64,000 nucleotides of DNA, taken from assembly GCA_905479265.1 (NCBI GenBank), contig CAJQLX010000001.1, positions 1 to 64,000 of the forward strand, given 5' to 3'. This DNA comes from an uncultured Alphaproteobacteria bacterium. Lineage in GTDB: Bacteria > Pseudomonadota > Alphaproteobacteria > UBA7985. The notes under the pieces were generated by a model, which had not been told where the DNA came from, did no database searches, and saw only the letters and a program-made list of their open reading frames with translations. Positions within the stretch are counted from its first letter, which is position 1, and every line of letters starts with the position of its first letter. This document shows, piece after piece, positions 9,691-18,526 of this stretch. The translations under genes were made by a program, and so were the position numbers.

Positions 9691-10855
9691 TGTTCGGATA
9701 TTCGATTGGAACAAATGACAGCAATCGGCAGCTTTCTGTGACCTGCTCATTGGCGTGCAACGCATCCGCCAAATTGACCAGCGACGCCCCGGCATAGTCA
9801 GACGTCGGATAGTTCCGCAAGCCCAACGCCAGGATTTGAATGGCCGAGGCGTATTGTTGTTCGCGCAGGTAGGACGTACCCAACATGTAGTACCCCTCCG
9901 GCGCGCGAGCCCCCATACCGCCCTCATCGACCAATCCCTGAAGGACGCGGATTGAGGCATCGAACGCGCCGGCTGCAAAAGACTGCTTTCCGGCATCAAA
10001 GCCCGAGGTGGTGTTCGAGGATCGCGTGCTGTTTGAGGCTGAAGCTGGCGTGAGGTCTGCGAAGGTGCTTCCAACCTCTGCCGTCTCGTCCGCCGCTGCT
10101 GCGCCGATCGAGCGGACGGGGGGCTCTGGACGCGCACTTGGGAACACAGGTAATTCACCCTCTAACCGCGTGGCGCCCTCGACCGCGACCAAACTCGGCA
10201 CCGACGTTTGCGGCACGATGATGACGTCTGCGGAAGAATCAGCAACGGCAACGTCCGCCGTCACCGCGCGGCTTGGTGGCGCGATAATGGTGCGATCCTT
10301 GGGCAGCGGCACGGGAACGCCATCGGCGTCCACAACCACTGGCACGGCGGCGTCATCCGCGCCGGGCGGGGTCTGCTCCGCCTCAGCCGTCAAGCTGCTG
10401 GCCGCGTCATCGGCGGGGTCGGCGGGGACTGCTGGCGCGTCATCCTGCGCCTGCGCGAAAACCGCATCGGCCTCCAAACCGGCCAAACGGGTTGCGATTT
10501 GGTCGATCGTGGCCTGCATCACCGCCATTTGCCCTTCGAGCTCATCAACCCGCTGAACCGCTGTTTCCGCCTGTCGCTGCGCTGTGCTTGCTTGGGTGGC
10601 AAGTGCGGCGGCGTCCTGCAGAACCTTATCGATGCGGCGCTGTAAGTCGTTGAATCGGACGTCAGCAACTCCGCCGCCTGTTTCGACTTGCGACCGCAGG
10701 AAATCGACCTCGGACCTCACCTGCCGGAGTTCGAGGATCAGCTGCTCCCCTGCCTCTGCATCTGCGTCTTGCGCCGCAGCCGTTTGCAGTGAGCAGCAGA
10801 GCAAGACCACTGTTGCTGCGAGTGTTTTCAAGCCGATTCCGAACCGCGAATGCAT
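9638..10855 (-). CDS. cpoB: Cell division coordinator CpoB (YbgF), Tol-Pal associated
   Basis: A periplasmic protein that links Tol-Pal constriction energy to peptidoglycan synthesis at the septum. It has a signal peptide (LAATVVLLCCSLQTAAA, residues about 12-28), an N-terminal coiled coil (about 35-125) that drives trimerisation, a long low-complexity Ala/Asp/Pro linker (about 130-275), and a C-terminal TPR domain with repeats such as GYYMLGTSYLREQQYASAI. The linker is much longer than in Escherichia coli (about 263 residues in total there, 405 here). It is last of the tol-pal genes and separated from pal by a terminator. ATG at 10855 is preferred over TTG at 10858. Confidence 0.92.
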   Translation of the reverse strand: MHSRFGIGLKTLAATVVLLCCSLQTAAAQDADAEAGEQLILELRQVRSEVDFLRSQVETGGGVADVRFNDLQRRIDKVLQDAAALATQASTAQRQAETAVQRVDELEGQMAVMQATIDQIATRLAGLEADAVFAQAQDDAPAVPADPADDAASSLTAEAEQTPPGADDAAVPVVVDADGVPVPLPKDRTIIAPPSRAVTADVAVADSSADVIIVPQTSVPSLVAVEGATRLEGELPVFPSARPEPPVRSIGAAAADETAEVGSTFADLTPASASNSTRSSNTTSGFDAGKQSFAAGAFDASIRVLQGLVDEGGMGARAPEGYYMLGTSYLREQQYASAIQILALGLRNYPTSDYAGASLVNLADALHANEQVTESCRLLSFVPIEYPNNAQAISDASARAAQFGC

Positions 10856-10951
10856 CAATGCAATGCCCTTAGATTTGTTTGCCTATTTATTACGGGATAA
10901 CGCGGTCAATGCCTATGGCTCACGAGCCGCAAAACGTCAGGAACAGAACAT

Positions 10952-10977
10952 AAAAAAGGCCCCCGAAGAGGCCTTTT
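10952..10977 (-). terminator. Rho-independent terminator after pal
   Basis: On the minus strand an 8-bp stem AAAAGGCC/GGCCTTTT with an 8-nt loop runs into six U residues. It is 33 bases past the pal stop and before cpoB, so it should end or attenuate the transcript coming from tolB-pal. Confidence 0.8.
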
Positions 10978-11010
10978 CCACGTGTCCGACTTTCTGGAGA
11001 AGAAAAGCCT

Positions 11011-11649
11011 TTAAAGAACAACAAAAACCGCACGGCGGTTTTGCGCCCAAACTGTCGGCGTAGACCCCGAGGCGACCGGACGTTCCTTGCCATAAGACAC
11101 GGTCGTCAGACGGTCTGCGGAGATACCAAGTTGCAACAGGCGATTGCGGATCGACGTTGCACGGCTGTCACCAAGCGCAATGTTGTAATCTCGCGTTCCG
11201 CGTTCGTCGGCGTGACCTTCAATCCGAATGCGCGTGGATGGGTACTGTCGCATCCATGCGCCCAACTGATCGATCACGCCCGTTCCGCGCGGGTCCAGCG
11301 TGCTGCTGTCTGTTGTGAAGAAAATCCGATCTCCCACATCCGCGCGAAGACCAGACTGTGAGGGTCCGTTCGAAAACTGGGTCGACGATACTGCCGATGC
11401 ACTGATTTGCGCGCCGTATGGGTTGGTCAAGCCATAGGCAGACTGACCCGTGACCGCAGCATACTGCTGGCCAGCAACACCAAGTTGGCCTTGTGACTGC
11501 CCGAGGACAGTTTGCTGCTGGTAATATGGAGTGGTCTGGGTCGTCGTCGTTTCGGCGACAACCAAATCTTGCTCTACGGCTTGGACTTCCGGGTCACAAG
11601 CTGCGAGGACCAAAGGCGCAAATATCGCTATAGCGGTCCGTTTCAACAT
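11011..11649 (-). CDS. pal: Peptidoglycan-associated lipoprotein Pal
   Basis: Pal is the outer-membrane lipoprotein that binds peptidoglycan and TolB and keeps the outer membrane attached during division. The lipobox LVLAAC places the lipidated cysteine at about residue 18. A Gln/Thr/Ser-rich tether follows to about 95, then the OmpA-like domain. The peptidoglycan-binding core is intact: IRIEGHADERGTRDYNIALGD, then SYGKERPV and QNRRAVFVVL at the C-terminus. The 212-residue length is normal for alphaproteobacteria. A 297-bp gap separates it from tolB, so it probably has its own promoter in addition to any tol transcript. Confidence 0.97.
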   Translation of the reverse strand: MLKRTAIAIFAPLVLAACDPEVQAVEQDLVVAETTTTQTTPYYQQQTVLGQSQGQLGVAGQQYAAVTGQSAYGLTNPYGAQISASAVSSTQFSNGPSQSGLRADVGDRIFFTTDSSTLDPRGTGVIDQLGAWMRQYPSTRIRIEGHADERGTRDYNIALGDSRATSIRNRLLQLGISADRLTTVSYGKERPVASGSTPTVWAQNRRAVFVVL

Positions 11650-11783
11650 TTTAATCCAAACTCCAAAATGTTCCGTCTGAACTCATTGGGTCACTACTCC
11701 CTTAAAAACGCTGGAGTCGGTACAACCCGTTCATTGACTGTTGCGGTTTTACACCACTCACCCCTTAAGGGCAAAGAAAAATG

Positions 11784-11812
11784 ATTATAAGACATACTTT
11801 TGAATGCAAAAA
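11784..11812 (-). promoter_or_regulatory. Candidate pal promoter
   Basis: On the minus strand a perfect TATAAT (11784-11789) is preceded by a 17-nt spacer and a poor -35 (TTTTTG, 11807-11812). It sits about 135 bases upstream of the pal ATG in a 297-bp AT-rich gap (11650-11946) that contains nothing else I can recognise. The support is the -10 match alone. Confidence 0.35.
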
Positions 11813-11946
11813 TAGAACAAACTCTCGCATTACGCGATTTTTGTCCTCAGAATCCCTAAATTTGTAGGATTAACGACGCGAATCATCTGCAAAAGTGGCC
11901 CGTTAAAAGCACAAATTTGGCAAAATGCAAAAAGAAAACCTAGCTT

Positions 11947-13269
11947 TTAGTTGCGGGCCAGCCTTGGGGACCACGCAGGGTCAGAGGCTTCGCTGGTTGT
12001 TGGCAGAGGCCACTCCCGACGCTCAAACAAATCAACCGCATAGATGCGTGTTTTGACCGTGCCGTCCCCCGTTTGCCGCTCTTGGCGCGCAAAGGCGAGT
12101 GCGGTGCTGTTTGGCGACCACGTGGGGCTTTCGACGACATAGCCGGTGGCTAGGATCTGCTCTGTGGTGCCATCGGGACGCATGATGCCAATGGCAAATT
12201 CGCCGTCCTTGATCCGCGTGAAGGCAATCCATTGACCATCGGGTGACCAAACCGGTGTCGCATAGCGCGCCCGATCCTGAATGGAGATGCGTTTCACTTT
12301 GCCCGTTTGCCGGTCCAGCACATAGATCTGCTGACCGCTGGTCCGATCACTTTCAAACGCCACCTTGCGACCATCGGGGGAGATCGACGGCGAGGTCTCG
12401 GCGCTCGCGTCCATGGTCAGCCTCTCCCGAGCCCGCGTCTGCAAGTCCATATAATAGATGTCGGTGTTGCCGTTCAGGGCGAGCGAATACACGATCCCGC
12501 GTCCATCGGGGGAGAACCGTGGCGAGAAGGTTGAGGTTCCTTCCGCGGTTTCCAACACTTCCTGCTGGCCCGTCACCAAGTGACGCAGGATCACCCGGAC
12601 GCGACCACTGTTGATTTCGGTGTAGGTGATCTCATCACCTTCGGGGGAAAACCGGGGGGTGAGTACAATGCTGCTGCCGTCGGACAGATAGCGAATGTTG
12701 TGGCCATCCTGATCCATGATCGCGAGACGCTTCACGCGAGACGTTGCACTGCCATCTTCGGCGATAAAGACAATCTGGCTGGCGTAGTGCCCGTCAATGC
12801 CCGCCACCTTCAAGTGAACGACATCAGAAACAAAGTGTGCCAGTTCCCGCCATTGCGACAGCCGGACTTCCGCCATTTCGCTCAGCTTATGGGTGCGGCT
12901 GTTGGCGTAGTAGATGTGGTAGGTCGCCTGAACTGTGCTGCCAGAAACAGACACGTCACCGGTCACAATCACCTTGGCATCAGATTTTCGCCAAGCGCGC
13001 CAATCGGGTTGGCTCAGGAACTCCGCCGACGTTTGCGGATAGTCCTTGCCGTTTACAACGGTGAAGGTGCCAGAGTGCTGCAGGTTCTGGCGCACGACTT
13101 TGGTAAAGTCTCGCGCGTGCTGCGCAGAAGCGCTGTTTGCCGGTTCAAACTCAAGCACCGCAATCGGCATGGTCGAACGCGCACCGCCGCCAATACCAAT
13201 TCGGAACTGGGCGCTTGCGGTCGCAGCGGTGACAAGGAACAGGACGAAGGCTAAGAAAATGGCTCGCAT
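11947..13269 (-). CDS. tolB: Tol-Pal system protein TolB
   Basis: Periplasmic beta-propeller that shuttles between Pal and the TolA/TolQR motor. The ATG at 13269 starts a clear signal peptide (MRAIFLAFVLFLVTAATASA), giving 440 residues, the family norm; the 64-residue upstream open frame is not part of the gene. The N-terminal alpha/beta domain (about 25-165) precedes six-bladed propeller repeats of the form SPDGxxIxFxS (SPDGRGIVYS, SPDGRKVAFES, SPDGQWIAFT). It sits 115 bp downstream of tolA in the conserved tolQRAB order. Confidence 0.97.
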   Translation of the reverse strand: MRAIFLAFVLFLVTAATASAQFRIGIGGGARSTMPIAVLEFEPANSASAQHARDFTKVVRQNLQHSGTFTVVNGKDYPQTSAEFLSQPDWRAWRKSDAKVIVTGDVSVSGSTVQATYHIYYANSRTHKLSEMAEVRLSQWRELAHFVSDVVHLKVAGIDGHYASQIVFIAEDGSATSRVKRLAIMDQDGHNIRYLSDGSSIVLTPRFSPEGDEITYTEINSGRVRVILRHLVTGQQEVLETAEGTSTFSPRFSPDGRGIVYSLALNGNTDIYYMDLQTRARERLTMDASAETSPSISPDGRKVAFESDRTSGQQIYVLDRQTGKVKRISIQDRARYATPVWSPDGQWIAFTRIKDGEFAIGIMRPDGTTEQILATGYVVESPTWSPNSTALAFARQERQTGDGTVKTRIYAVDLFERREWPLPTTSEASDPAWSPRLARN

Positions 13270-13384
13270 AACGGCAACGAGAACGCTGGTAGTTAGGCGG
13301 AAATGGGGCCAAATCTGCCCGGTATCGAGGTTTCGCAAAATTGTGTCTTGAGCGTCACATTTATGGTCAGAAATCGATGCTTTT

Positions 13385-14527
13385 TTAAGCACCGGGCTGG
13401 TAGACAATCTCAACCTCAAAGGGGACACCCTCGATCCCTTCAGGATTCTTAAAGCCATCACACGTATAGATGGTTTCTCTAATATTACTTACGAACGCCT
13501 CAACCATCGCCTTTGTAGCGCCGGATGGGTAGGCGATTTTACCTTCAACAGCGGAGATGGGTGTCCCCTCCGCATCGAAGCCAACGATGAAAGCAACCTG
13601 CCAAGCGTTGCTGAATCTGACAAAAGGATTGAGCGTTACATCCAGATCGAAACAGGTCTGTGCATAGCGCGTTGCCGCCTGCTCCGCGTCCGTTCGATCG
13701 GTCGAACTTCCCCCCGACGATGAATCGCCCGCACCGGTCGATGCGTCCGTCTCCGAGTCTCCCTCATCCGCTGTGGTCTCTGCCGCAAGCTGTGCTGCTT
13801 GTGCTTGCGCTTCGGCGGCCCGTTCCTCGGCATCAATGTCGCGATACGTTGGCGCGGCGCGTGGTCGGGGCTTGGGGATGAGGGGGTAGTTTATGGGCTC
13901 TTCACCCGCCGACGCATCCCCTTCTGAGGCTTGCGCCTGCTCCTTGTCCTCTGCTTCTGCTTCTGACACCTCTGGCTCCGCTACCAAAGCAGGGGCCGGT
14001 TCGTCGGTTATCGCCGCTTCAATTTCTGCTGGCGTCGGCGACTGATCGTTCGATGCGCCAGCGGCGTTTGTGGACAGCATTTCTTCGGTCACGTCGGCAT
14101 TGAGGTTTGAGGCAACGGGCGCGGTCTGTACAAACGCCTCTAGTCCGTCAGGCAAATCCTCAAACTCAGAAGAATCTGGCAGGAACAGCGGGTCAAAGTC
14201 TTCAGGCAGGGGCGCCGGCTCAAGAATGGGTAGATTTTCGGCCTTGGCTTGTTCTTCGATCGTCAGATCTTCCCCGAGGTCCAGATCTTCCAACACATGC
14301 GACAGGGAGTCCGGCAGCGGGGCATCATCCATGATCACAGCAACGCGCATGGGCAAGGTTTCGAGGGTTGCCCGGCCCTCGCTGGTCAAACCGCTCCCCA
14401 CCAGCGCGATGACTGTGCCATGAAACACCAGCGATACGATGCTTGCGGTTGAAAGACGAGCGGGTATCTTGAGCCCGAACACGCTGAACCGTGGTGGAAT
14501 AGAGGAAGCCGTACTTTGCTGCGCCAT
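13385..14527 (-). CDS. tolA: TolA-like energy-transducing protein
   Basis: Links the TolQR inner-membrane motor to TolB/Pal. It has a short cytoplasmic N-terminus, one membrane helix (about 27-47) with a histidine in it (SLVFHGTVIALVG), a long central region and a C-terminal TonB/TolA fold of about 90 residues (from FDLDVTLNPF to the end) with a cysteine near TIYTCDGF. The central region is unusual compared with enteric TolA: it is acidic and rich in Asp/Glu/Ala/Pro rather than a Lys/Ala helix, with only a short stretch (about 225-250, EERAAEAQAQAAQLAAE) likely to be helical. It lies 8 bp after tolR. Confidence 0.9.
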   Translation of the reverse strand: MAQQSTASSIPPRFSVFGLKIPARLSTASIVSLVFHGTVIALVGSGLTSEGRATLETLPMRVAVIMDDAPLPDSLSHVLEDLDLGEDLTIEEQAKAENLPILEPAPLPEDFDPLFLPDSSEFEDLPDGLEAFVQTAPVASNLNADVTEEMLSTNAAGASNDQSPTPAEIEAAITDEPAPALVAEPEVSEAEAEDKEQAQASEGDASAGEEPINYPLIPKPRPRAAPTYRDIDAEERAAEAQAQAAQLAAETTADEGDSETDASTGAGDSSSGGSSTDRTDAEQAATRYAQTCFDLDVTLNPFVRFSNAWQVAFIVGFDAEGTPISAVEGKIAYPSGATKAMVEAFVSNIRETIYTCDGFKNPEGIEGVPFEVEIVYQPGA

Positions 14528-14535
14528 GGCAAACC

Positions 14536-14994
14536 TCAGCGAGCGTCGCTCGCGTGCCTCCCTAGCAGACTCAAGCGAGAATACCCGGCAACATGCAGGT
14601 CATTCATGACCTTCCAGACAAGGCCATAATCTGCGCCTTGGGCACCGCGAACGTGAATGTCGACATCTCGATTGTCGCCTGTCTGTGCAATGACTTCATC
14701 AATGATGGTGTCAAAGGTTGTTGGTTCTTCGGCCAAGAAAAGGTTGCCATCGACATCGATGGTAATCGTAACGGCTTCAACGGTATCGTTCAGGGCAAGG
14801 GAATCGCTGGACGAAGACTGATCGCTCTTGGGCAAATCCAGCGGAATACCAATGGTGAGCAAGGGTGCCGTCACCATGAAGACAACGAGCAACACCAACA
14901 TCACGTCCACAAAAGGTGTGACGTTGATTTCAGACAGGGGACGATAGCGCCGACGTCTGATGCGGGATGATGCCTGTTTTGACGAAAAGGCCAT
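14536..14994 (-). CDS. tolR: Biopolymer transporter TolR (ExbD family)
   Basis: A component of the TolQR proton channel. Its single N-terminal membrane helix (about 22-45, FVDVMLVLLVVFMVTAPLL) carries the conserved proton-carrying aspartate in NVTPFVDVML, and a periplasmic ExbD domain follows. The length of 152 residues is normal. It lies between tolQ (3-bp gap) and tolA (8-bp gap), so translation is coupled. Confidence 0.97.
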   Translation of the reverse strand: MAFSSKQASSRIRRRRYRPLSEINVTPFVDVMLVLLVVFMVTAPLLTIGIPLDLPKSDQSSSSDSLALNDTVEAVTITIDVDGNLFLAEEPTTFDTIIDEVIAQTGDNRDVDIHVRGAQGADYGLVWKVMNDLHVAGYSRLSLLGRHASDAR

Positions 14995-14997
14995 GGG

Positions 14998-15690
14998 CTA
15001 GCCCTTGCTTTCCAAATGATCGCTCAGCAAGGCGCTGAACTCTTCGGCGAAGTCTTCGAGCTTGTTGGCCAGTATGCCCAGATCATTGGCAAATTTGTTG
15101 TAGGCAATGGACGCCGGAATGGCCGCGACCAGACCCAAGGCGGTGGCAAGCAGCGCTTCCGCGATGCCCGGCGCAACAACGGCCAGTGTTGTGTTACCCG
15201 TGGCAGCAATGCCCATAAAGGCGTTCATCACGCCCCAAACGGTACCGAACAAACCGATAAACGGCGCAGCGGTTCCGATGCTGGCGAGAACAATCATGCC
15301 GCGTTCCAAATTCTCAACTTGGCGGACAAGTTCCGCATTCATGCTGCGATCAATTTTGCGGACCGACGACATTGCGGCCAAGTCCCATGATCCTTTTGAC
15401 ATTTTTTGCCATTGCATCATGCCTGCGCGGAAGACCACGAACATGGCGCTCTTTTGATAACCCGCCCCGCCGTCGAGCAATTCATTGAGATAACGGCTTT
15501 CGGCATAGGCCGCTCGAAAGGCCTCGAAGCGCTGGTTTTCCCGCCAGAGCCGAAGCCCTTTCTCAAAGATCAACGTCCAGGACCAGCAGGACAAAAAGAG
15601 CAAAAGAGCCATAACCAATTGAACGGCCAACGGCGCGGCACGTACAATGCTCCAAAGCGTCATGTTATCGAGGTTCGTGGTGAGTTCCAT
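14998..15690 (-). CDS. tolQ: Proton channel protein TolQ
   Basis: The MotA/TolQ/ExbB component that with TolR converts proton flow into mechanical energy for outer-membrane constriction. The 230 residues contain three membrane segments: about 16-37, 135-160 (IVLASIGTAAPFIGLFGTVWG) and 168-195 (LAVVAPGIAEALLATALGLVAAIPA). Both family motifs are intact. It starts 5 bp after ybgC and is the first structural tol gene. Confidence 0.97.
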   Translation of the reverse strand: MELTTNLDNMTLWSIVRAAPLAVQLVMALLLFLSCWSWTLIFEKGLRLWRENQRFEAFRAAYAESRYLNELLDGGAGYQKSAMFVVFRAGMMQWQKMSKGSWDLAAMSSVRKIDRSMNAELVRQVENLERGMIVLASIGTAAPFIGLFGTVWGVMNAFMGIAATGNTTLAVVAPGIAEALLATALGLVAAIPASIAYNKFANDLGILANKLEDFAEEFSALLSDHLESKG

Positions 15691-15695
15691 CGAAA

Positions 15696-16163
15696 TTACT
15701 CGTCGATTTCTTCTGGTTGCAGATAGGGTGCCATAGCGTCGATTACCTGTTGCGGCAGGCGCGCCGGGCGACCGTTTTCGCGAATCTGCGATACGGTAAT
15801 ACGCAAAGAAGTGCAGACTTTGTCATTCACACTCATTTGTTGATCCAACACCATGCGCGCGGCGGTGGTCTTCAGATACTGCGTTCGGATCGTGACGACA
15901 TCATCATGAACCGCCGGGCTTTGAAACTTCATATCCGCCGAGACGATGACAAAGCGCAAACGGTGTTCTTGCCACAGCCAATCAGGATCAACCTTTAAGT
16001 GCCGCAGCATCTCCGTCCGGGCGCGCTCAGCGAAGTGCAGATAGGTGCCGTGATAGACAATGCCGGCGGCGTCGGTGTCGTGAAAGTAAACACGGGTGTG
16101 CATCACGAAGGTTTTGTCGTCGAAGAACCCGAGCGGCTTGTGTGGATCTGCGTGCTCACTCAT
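15696..16163 (-). CDS. ybgC: Acyl-CoA thioesterase YbgC
   Basis: A hot-dog-fold thioesterase of 155 residues, nearly always first in tol-pal operons. The motif YFHDTDAAGIVYHGTYLHFAERARTE contains the catalytic aspartate (HDTDAAG) and tyrosine/histidine positions of the 4-hydroxybenzoyl-CoA thioesterase family. It probably hydrolyses short acyl-CoA or acyl-ACP species connected with phospholipid synthesis. Gaps are 9 bp to ruvB upstream and 5 bp to tolQ downstream, so ruvCAB and tol probably form one long transcript. Confidence 0.94.
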   Translation of the reverse strand: MSEHADPHKPLGFFDDKTFVMHTRVYFHDTDAAGIVYHGTYLHFAERARTEMLRHLKVDPDWLWQEHRLRFVIVSADMKFQSPAVHDDVVTIRTQYLKTTAARMVLDQQMSVNDKVCTSLRITVSQIRENGRPARLPQQVIDAMAPYLQPEEIDE

Positions 16164-16172
16164 AGCGATAAA

Positions 16173-17240
16173 TCATTTCCCGAAGAGAGGACCGGCGGCT
16201 TTGTCCTCATTGTCTTTTGGTAGCGGCTTTAAGCCCAGATGTTCCCATCCGAACCGTTCCAGCACACGCCCGCGCGATGTCCGCTGAATCAAAGCGCGCT
16301 GGATCAAATAGGGCTCCACCACGTGTTCCAGCGTGTCGCGTTGCTCGGACAAGGCAACAGCCAGCGTTTCAACCCCAACCGGCCCCCCGCGATAGGTCGT
16401 CGCCAAGGCGCGGAGGTAACGCTGGTCCATGTCGTCAAGGCCCAGCGGATCCACGTCCAACTCGTCCAAAGCCGATTGCGCCAACCCCAGAGTGATGTGT
16501 CCATCGCCCATAACGATGGCAAAATCTCGAACCCGTCGCAGCAAACGACCCGCGATCCGAGGCGTTCCCCGCGCCCGGCGCGCAATTTCGATACGAGCCC
16601 TGTCATCAATGCCAACATCCAGAACCCGCGCCCCGCGCGTTACGATCTTCTCCAAGTCAGCTTCACCATAGAAATCCAAGCGCTGCACGATTCCAAAGCG
16701 GTCTTGCAACGGCTTGGTGAGCAGCCCGATCCGCGTCGTGGCACCGACCAGTGTAAAGGGCGCGAGGTCTACGCGGACAGACCGCGCTGCCGGGCCTTCA
16801 CCGATGATCAGGTCAAGCTGGAAGTCTTCCATCGCCGAATAGAGCACTTCCTCAACCGCCGTCGAAAGGCGGTGAATTTCATCGATAAACAGCACGTCGC
16901 GTGGCTGCAAATTGGTCAGGATCGCCGCAAGATCGCCGGCCTTGGTAATCATGGGCCCAGAGGTCTGCCGGAAGCCAACGCCCAGCTCGGAGGCGACAAT
17001 CTGCGCAAGGGTGGTTTTGCCCAAACCGGGCGGACCATGAAACAGAACATGATCGACGGCTTCACTGCGCTGCTTTGCGGCTTCAACACCGACGCGAAGG
17101 TTCCGGCGCAGGCGTTCTTGACCCACGAAATCTTCGAGCAGCAAAGGGCGCAGCCCTTGATCAGCGCCTGTATCACCGGAATTCAAGGCCTCAACCAAAC
17201 GCGTATGCGTGCCGTCCGTGTTTAGGGGATCATCCACCAT
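16173..17240 (-). CDS. ruvB: Holliday junction branch-migration helicase RuvB
   Basis: AAA+ motor of the RuvAB complex, which drives branch migration of Holliday junctions. Walker A is GPPGLGKT at about 69-76 and Walker B is [10 protein letters not shown]. Sensor 1 [10 protein letters not shown] is intact, as is the C-terminal winged helix with [12 protein letters not shown]. The 355-residue length is typical. It is 3 bp downstream of ruvA. Confidence 0.98.
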   Translation of the reverse strand: MVDDPLNTDGTHTRLVEALNSGDTGADQGLRPLLLEDFVGQERLRRNLRVGVEAAKQRSEAVDHVLFHGPPGLGKTTLAQIVASELGVGFRQTSGPMITKAGDLAAILTNLQPRDVLFIDEIHRLSTAVEEVLYSAMEDFQLDLIIGEGPAARSVRVDLAPFTLVGATTRIGLLTKPLQDRFGIVQRLDFYGEADLEKIVTRGARVLDVGIDDRARIEIARRARGTPRIAGRLLRRVRDFAIVMGDGHITLGLAQSALDELDVDPLGLDDMDQRYLRALATTYRGGPVGVETLAVALSEQRDTLEHVVEPYLIQRALIQRTSRGRVLERFGWEHLGLKPLPKDNEDKAAGPLFGK

Positions 17241-17243
17241 CGC

Positions 17244-17870
17244 CTAGGCCCCGGACAGCTTCTTGAGTGCCAGACGGATTAGGGTCGAGACGTCAGCTTG
17301 GGCCTCGTCCTGCAGAACGCTTGCGACGGCACGAGCCGCTTCAGGCTGGCCGTAGCCGAGGTTGGTCAGGGCGGAAACGGCATCTTGGGCTGCGACGCCT
17401 TCTGGTGTCGCGCCAGTAGCACCGGCGGGCATGCCAGCGCCCGTTGCGCTGCCCGCCAAGCCCGCGAAGGCGCCAACCTTGTCGCGCAAGTCGGTGATGA
17501 TGCGCGCGGCCGCCTTTGCGCCGACGCCCTTTGCAGCTTGGATCGCTTTAGCGTCGCCGTTGGCAATTGCAGCGAACAGCATATCGGGCGCGTGGACAGA
17601 CAAGATCGCCAAAGCAGCCTTTGGACCCACGCCGTTTACAGTGACCAGCAAGCGAAAGGCTTCCAACTCAGCCAGCGTGCCGAAACCGATGAGGGTTGGG
17701 ACGTCTTGAATAACCAGATACTCCGTCTCCAACACTGTCGCCTGACCTTTGGCCGGCAAACCGCCCAGCGTGCGAGACGAGCAAAGCGCGCGATAGACCA
17801 CGCCGTTGACGTCGATCAGTGCGGCGCTGTCTTCCTGCCCTTCGACCAGTCCTTTGAGCTTTGCAATCAT
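17244..17870 (-). CDS. ruvA: Holliday junction-binding protein RuvA
   Basis: The DNA-binding partner of RuvB. The N-terminal OB fold ([11 protein letters not shown]) is followed by helix-hairpin-helix motifs ([13 protein letters not shown] and [20 protein letters not shown]). An Ala/Gly-rich flexible linker leads to the C-terminal RuvB-contacting three-helix domain ([20 protein letters not shown]). The start codon overlaps the ruvC stop as ATGA. Confidence 0.97.
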   Translation of the reverse strand: MIAKLKGLVEGQEDSAALIDVNGVVYRALCSSRTLGGLPAKGQATVLETEYLVIQDVPTLIGFGTLAELEAFRLLVTVNGVGPKAALAILSVHAPDMLFAAIANGDAKAIQAAKGVGAKAAARIITDLRDKVGAFAGLAGSATGAGMPAGATGATPEGVAAQDAVSALTNLGYGQPEAARAVASVLQDEAQADVSTLIRLALKKLSGA

Positions 17871-18370
17871 GCTGACACCTTCGATGCCGCCAATCGGCGG
17901 TCTGCTTCAGCGTAATGGGCGTGGCAAATGGCGATGGCCAGCGCATCGGCTTCGTCGGCTGAGGTGACATTCACACCGGGCAGCAGTCGTCGTACCATCA
18001 TCTGCACCTGTTCCTTTGCGGCCTTACCCGCCCCCACAACAGCCTTTTTCACACGATTAGGCGGATACTCGCCAACCGGCAGGCCCAGACTGGCCGGCGC
18101 AAGCAGCACCACGCCGCGCGCCATCCCCAGCTTGAGCGTTGAAGTAGGATTCTGGTTAACGAAAGTCTCTTCGACCGCCGCCTCGTCGGGACCGTATTCG
18201 GCAATAACTTTCACCAAACCTTTCTCAAGCTGAACCAACCGCTGCGCCAGAGGCAAAGAGGCTGTGGTCTTGACGGTTCCGTGAGCGATGGGGGTCAGGC
18301 GGTTTCCCGTCTGGTCGATAATCCCCCAGCCCGTGACCCTAAGGCCGGGATCGAGTCCGATAATGCGCAT
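17867..18370 (-). CDS. ruvC: Crossover junction endonuclease RuvC
   Basis: Resolves Holliday junctions by paired nicking. The RNase-H fold starts with [16 protein letters not shown], holding the first catalytic Asp. The second acidic residue is in [11 protein letters not shown] and the final pair is in [13 protein letters not shown] place the start at the ATG at 18370 (167 residues), because this gives the standard N-terminus; the in-frame extension to 18418 has no family support. It is the first gene of ruvCAB and overlaps ruvA by four bases. Confidence 0.97.
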   Translation of the reverse strand: MRIIGLDPGLRVTGWGIIDQTGNRLTPIAHGTVKTTASLPLAQRLVQLEKGLVKVIAEYGPDEAAVEETFVNQNPTSTLKLGMARGVVLLAPASLGLPVGEYPPNRVKKAVVGAGKAAKEQVQMMVRRLLPGVNVTSADEADALAIAICHAHYAEADRRLAASKVSA

Positions 18371-18526
18371 GGTCGCATAGAGTCGCAGTCCGCCCCCCGC
18401 GTCAAGTCTGGCCTGCACTCCAAACCGGAATTTTCGCTCTTTCTCCGTGGCTTATGCCCGATCCAATCGTAAAGGGAGAACTTAAGCACTGTTGTTCTGG
18501 GAAAACCTCTGAGCTATGCCCTTCCT

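Noticed and set aside
13270-13461. 64-codon in-frame extension before tolB
   Set aside because: It overlaps the tolA 3' end and would bury the clear signal peptide that starts at 13269.
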